A stretch of 64,000 nt of DNA from Falsiruegeria litorea R37 (GTDB taxonomy: Bacteria > Pseudomonadota > Alphaproteobacteria > Rhodobacterales > Rhodobacteraceae). Under the pieces are notes generated by a model that was given only the letters and a program-made list of their open reading frames with translations, was not told where the DNA came from and ran no database searches. The position numbers and the translations under genes are program-made. Below, in pieces: positions 62,699 through 64,000 of this stretch. Each line of letters opens with the position of its first letter. Positions within the stretch are counted from its first letter, which is position 1. The stretch lies in NCBI RefSeq assembly GCF_900172225.1, contig NZ_FWFO01000001.1, forward strand, positions 186,001 through 250,000, read 5' to 3'.

Positions 62699-64000
62699 TA
62701 TTTGCCTACCTTCCACGCCAGGTTCTTGGGACCGGTTCCCACCGGTGATTTGATCGGTTCAAAGACCGGCTGGCTTTCTGCCAGATCCTCGGGTGCGCCT
62801 GCTTTCTCGATTTTGACCTTCAGGTCGAACCAGGCGGCCTGACCGGTGATCGGATCCGAGTTGGCCCACCGCAGACCGTCACCCTTGGCGGGCAGCAGTT
62901 CGTGGATCAGGTGGTTGAGCAGGAAGCCTTTGGTCGCTTCGGGCGCGTCCTCTTCCAAAGCCCAGGCGCCTTTACGCTTGCCGATCGCGTTCCAGGTCCA
63001 GACGGTGTTGTCGTTCAGCGCCGCCATCTCCATCACCGGCACGGTGATCTCACCGTGGGGCGAGGTGACTTTGGCCCAATCGCCGTCTTGCAGGCCATTC
63101 TCGCGCATCAGCTTGGTCGGCACATAGAGCGGGTTGCGGCCATGCAACTGACGCAGCCAGGCGTTCTGGGTGCCCCACGAGTGGTACATCGCCATCGGAC
63201 GCTGTGTCAGCGCGTTGACGGTGAAGCCCTCGTTGCCGTGCTGGTCGGTCTCGTACCAGATTGGCATCGGGTCCAGCTTTTCCTTGATCCGCTCGCGCAG
63301 GTGATCCGGGGGCTGGCGCTCGCCGTGACCTTCGGCGGCCAGCTGGAATTTGCGCATCGGCTCGGAATAGAGCTGGAACAGATATGGCTCGGGCTTGTCA
63401 TAGATGCCCATGCCAACGGCCCATTCCTGATAGGAGGTGTTCCAGGGTTTGTAGTAATCCGCACCCTCAGGGATGTGGGCCACGTAAAAGCCGCCGTTTT
63501 CGATGTAACGATCCAGCTGCTCGGGGTTCACTTCGCCCCGACCTTCCTTGTCGCCGTTTTCACCGCGGAAACCGGCGAGCGGGCCGATGCCCGGCTTGCG
63601 TTCGTGGTTCACGATGTAGTCGGCATAGTCCTGCCATTTGGCAGAGCCGTCTTCATGTGTGAAACCGGGCAGTTTCATCTTGTTGGCAAGCTGCACCAGA
63701 GCGGTCTGGAAGCCGCGCACATCGCGGTCCGGTTCAATCACCGGCCAGCGAATGGCGTCTGCGGCTGCGTCCGCCTCACAAATCGGGCGATCCAGCAGCG
63801 AGATACAGTCGTGGCGCTCCAGATAGGTGGTGTCGGGCAGGATCAGGTCGGCATAGGCCACCATTTCCGAGCTGTAGGCGTCGGAATAGATGATGCGCGG
63901 GATTACGTATTCGCCGCTCTCATCCTTGTCGGTGAGCATCTCCATGACACCTTTGGTGTTCATGGACGAGTTCCACGACATGTTCGCCATGTACATGAAC
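62698..64000 (-). CDS. soeA: molybdopterin oxidoreductase catalytic subunit, SoeA/DmsA type (C-terminal part)
   Basis: The frame runs off the right edge. About 433 residues of the C-terminal half are visible, including IYSDAYSSEMVAYADLILPDTTYLERHD (typical domain III of the DMSO reductase family) and the C-terminal cap with GLQDGDWAKVTSPHGEI. The N-terminal Fe-S and cofactor-ligand regions lie outside. With the subunits at 61934 and 61062 it forms a three-gene operon. SoeABC oxidises sulfite at the cytoplasmic face; assignment to sulfite rather than another substrate is inference. Confidence 0.8.
   Translation of the reverse strand, partial: FMYMANMSWNSSMNTKGVMEMLTDKDESGEYVIPRIIYSDAYSSEMVAYADLILPDTTYLERHDCISLLDRPICEADAAADAIRWPVIEPDRDVRGFQTALVQLANKMKLPGFTHEDGSAKWQDYADYIVNHERKPGIGPLAGFRGENGDKEGRGEVNPEQLDRYIENGGFYVAHIPEGADYYKPWNTSYQEWAVGMGIYDKPEPYLFQLYSEPMRKFQLAAEGHGERQPPDHLRERIKEKLDPMPIWYETDQHGNEGFTVNALTQRPMAMYHSWGTQNAWLRQLHGRNPLYVPTKLMRENGLQDGDWAKVTSPHGEITVPVMEMAALNDNTVWTWNAIGKRKGAWALEEDAPEATKGFLLNHLIHELLPAKGDGLRWANSDPITGQAAWFDLKVKIEKAGAPEDLAESQPVFEPIKSPVGTGPKNLAWKVGK

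Overview
The window looks like a chromosome segment of a marine alphaproteobacterium of the Roseobacter group (Rhodobacteraceae, Ruegeria-like). This is inferred from the high-GC coding style, short ATGA/GTGA gene overlaps, and a typical gene set: glnK-amtB, mlaA-mlaC, smpB, rsmD, dapA beside a SoeABC/DmsABC-type molybdoenzyme, an ECF41 sigma factor with its carboxymuconolactone-decarboxylase partner, and an MttB-family methyltransferase. I see no rRNA, tRNA, CRISPR array, transposase or phage block. Most of the window is ordinary core and metabolic genes.

Layout. 1-4 kb: the end of an unknown gene, a probably acquired AT-richer gene between palindromes, and a run of poorly characterised envelope genes. 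4-8 kb: a GT14-type glycosyltransferase divergent from a sulfotransferase, a methyltransferase and a LysR regulator. 8-16 kb: smpB, a HupE/anchor/histidine-rich putative metal operon behind a G-tract operator, a sulfurtransferase-aminotransferase pair, a patatin lipoprotein, and glnK-amtB. 16-20 kb: a class A penicillin-binding protein and mlaA-mlaC. 20-38 kb: many small operons (RidA-GDPD, FemAB-like-PhhB, peroxiredoxin, FAD reductase-rsmD, map, sfsA, SDR/TetR with twin operators, CinA-GNAT-AhpD-like-OmpA). 37-41 kb: an MttB-like methyltransferase and 2,4-dienoyl-CoA reductase FadH. 41-49 kb: rppH, an ATP-grasp protein divergent from a radical SAM-DUF547 pair, pfkB-nth, an Ada-like protein and a WYL regulator. 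49-56 kb: an OmpA lipoprotein, a second probably acquired gene, redox and dehydratase genes, and a split MnmC pair (separate divergent methyltransferase and oxidoreductase genes). 56-64 kb: slt, dapA, the ECF41 module with a matching promoter, and a SoeABC-like operon whose catalytic subunit runs off the right edge.

The most notable structure outside the genes is a family of GC-rich modular repeats: seven modules at five loci (18.6, 35.7, 41.2, 45.0 and 53.8 kb). Each has a conserved core and an end palindrome (CGGGAGTGCTCCCG) around two hairpins. In the full-type copies the hairpin stems differ in sequence but stay paired. Six of the seven modules lie shortly downstream of a stop codon in the sense orientation, and at two loci a mirrored pair serves two convergent genes. 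This suggests a recurring 3'-UTR structured element. I do not recognise it as a named family.
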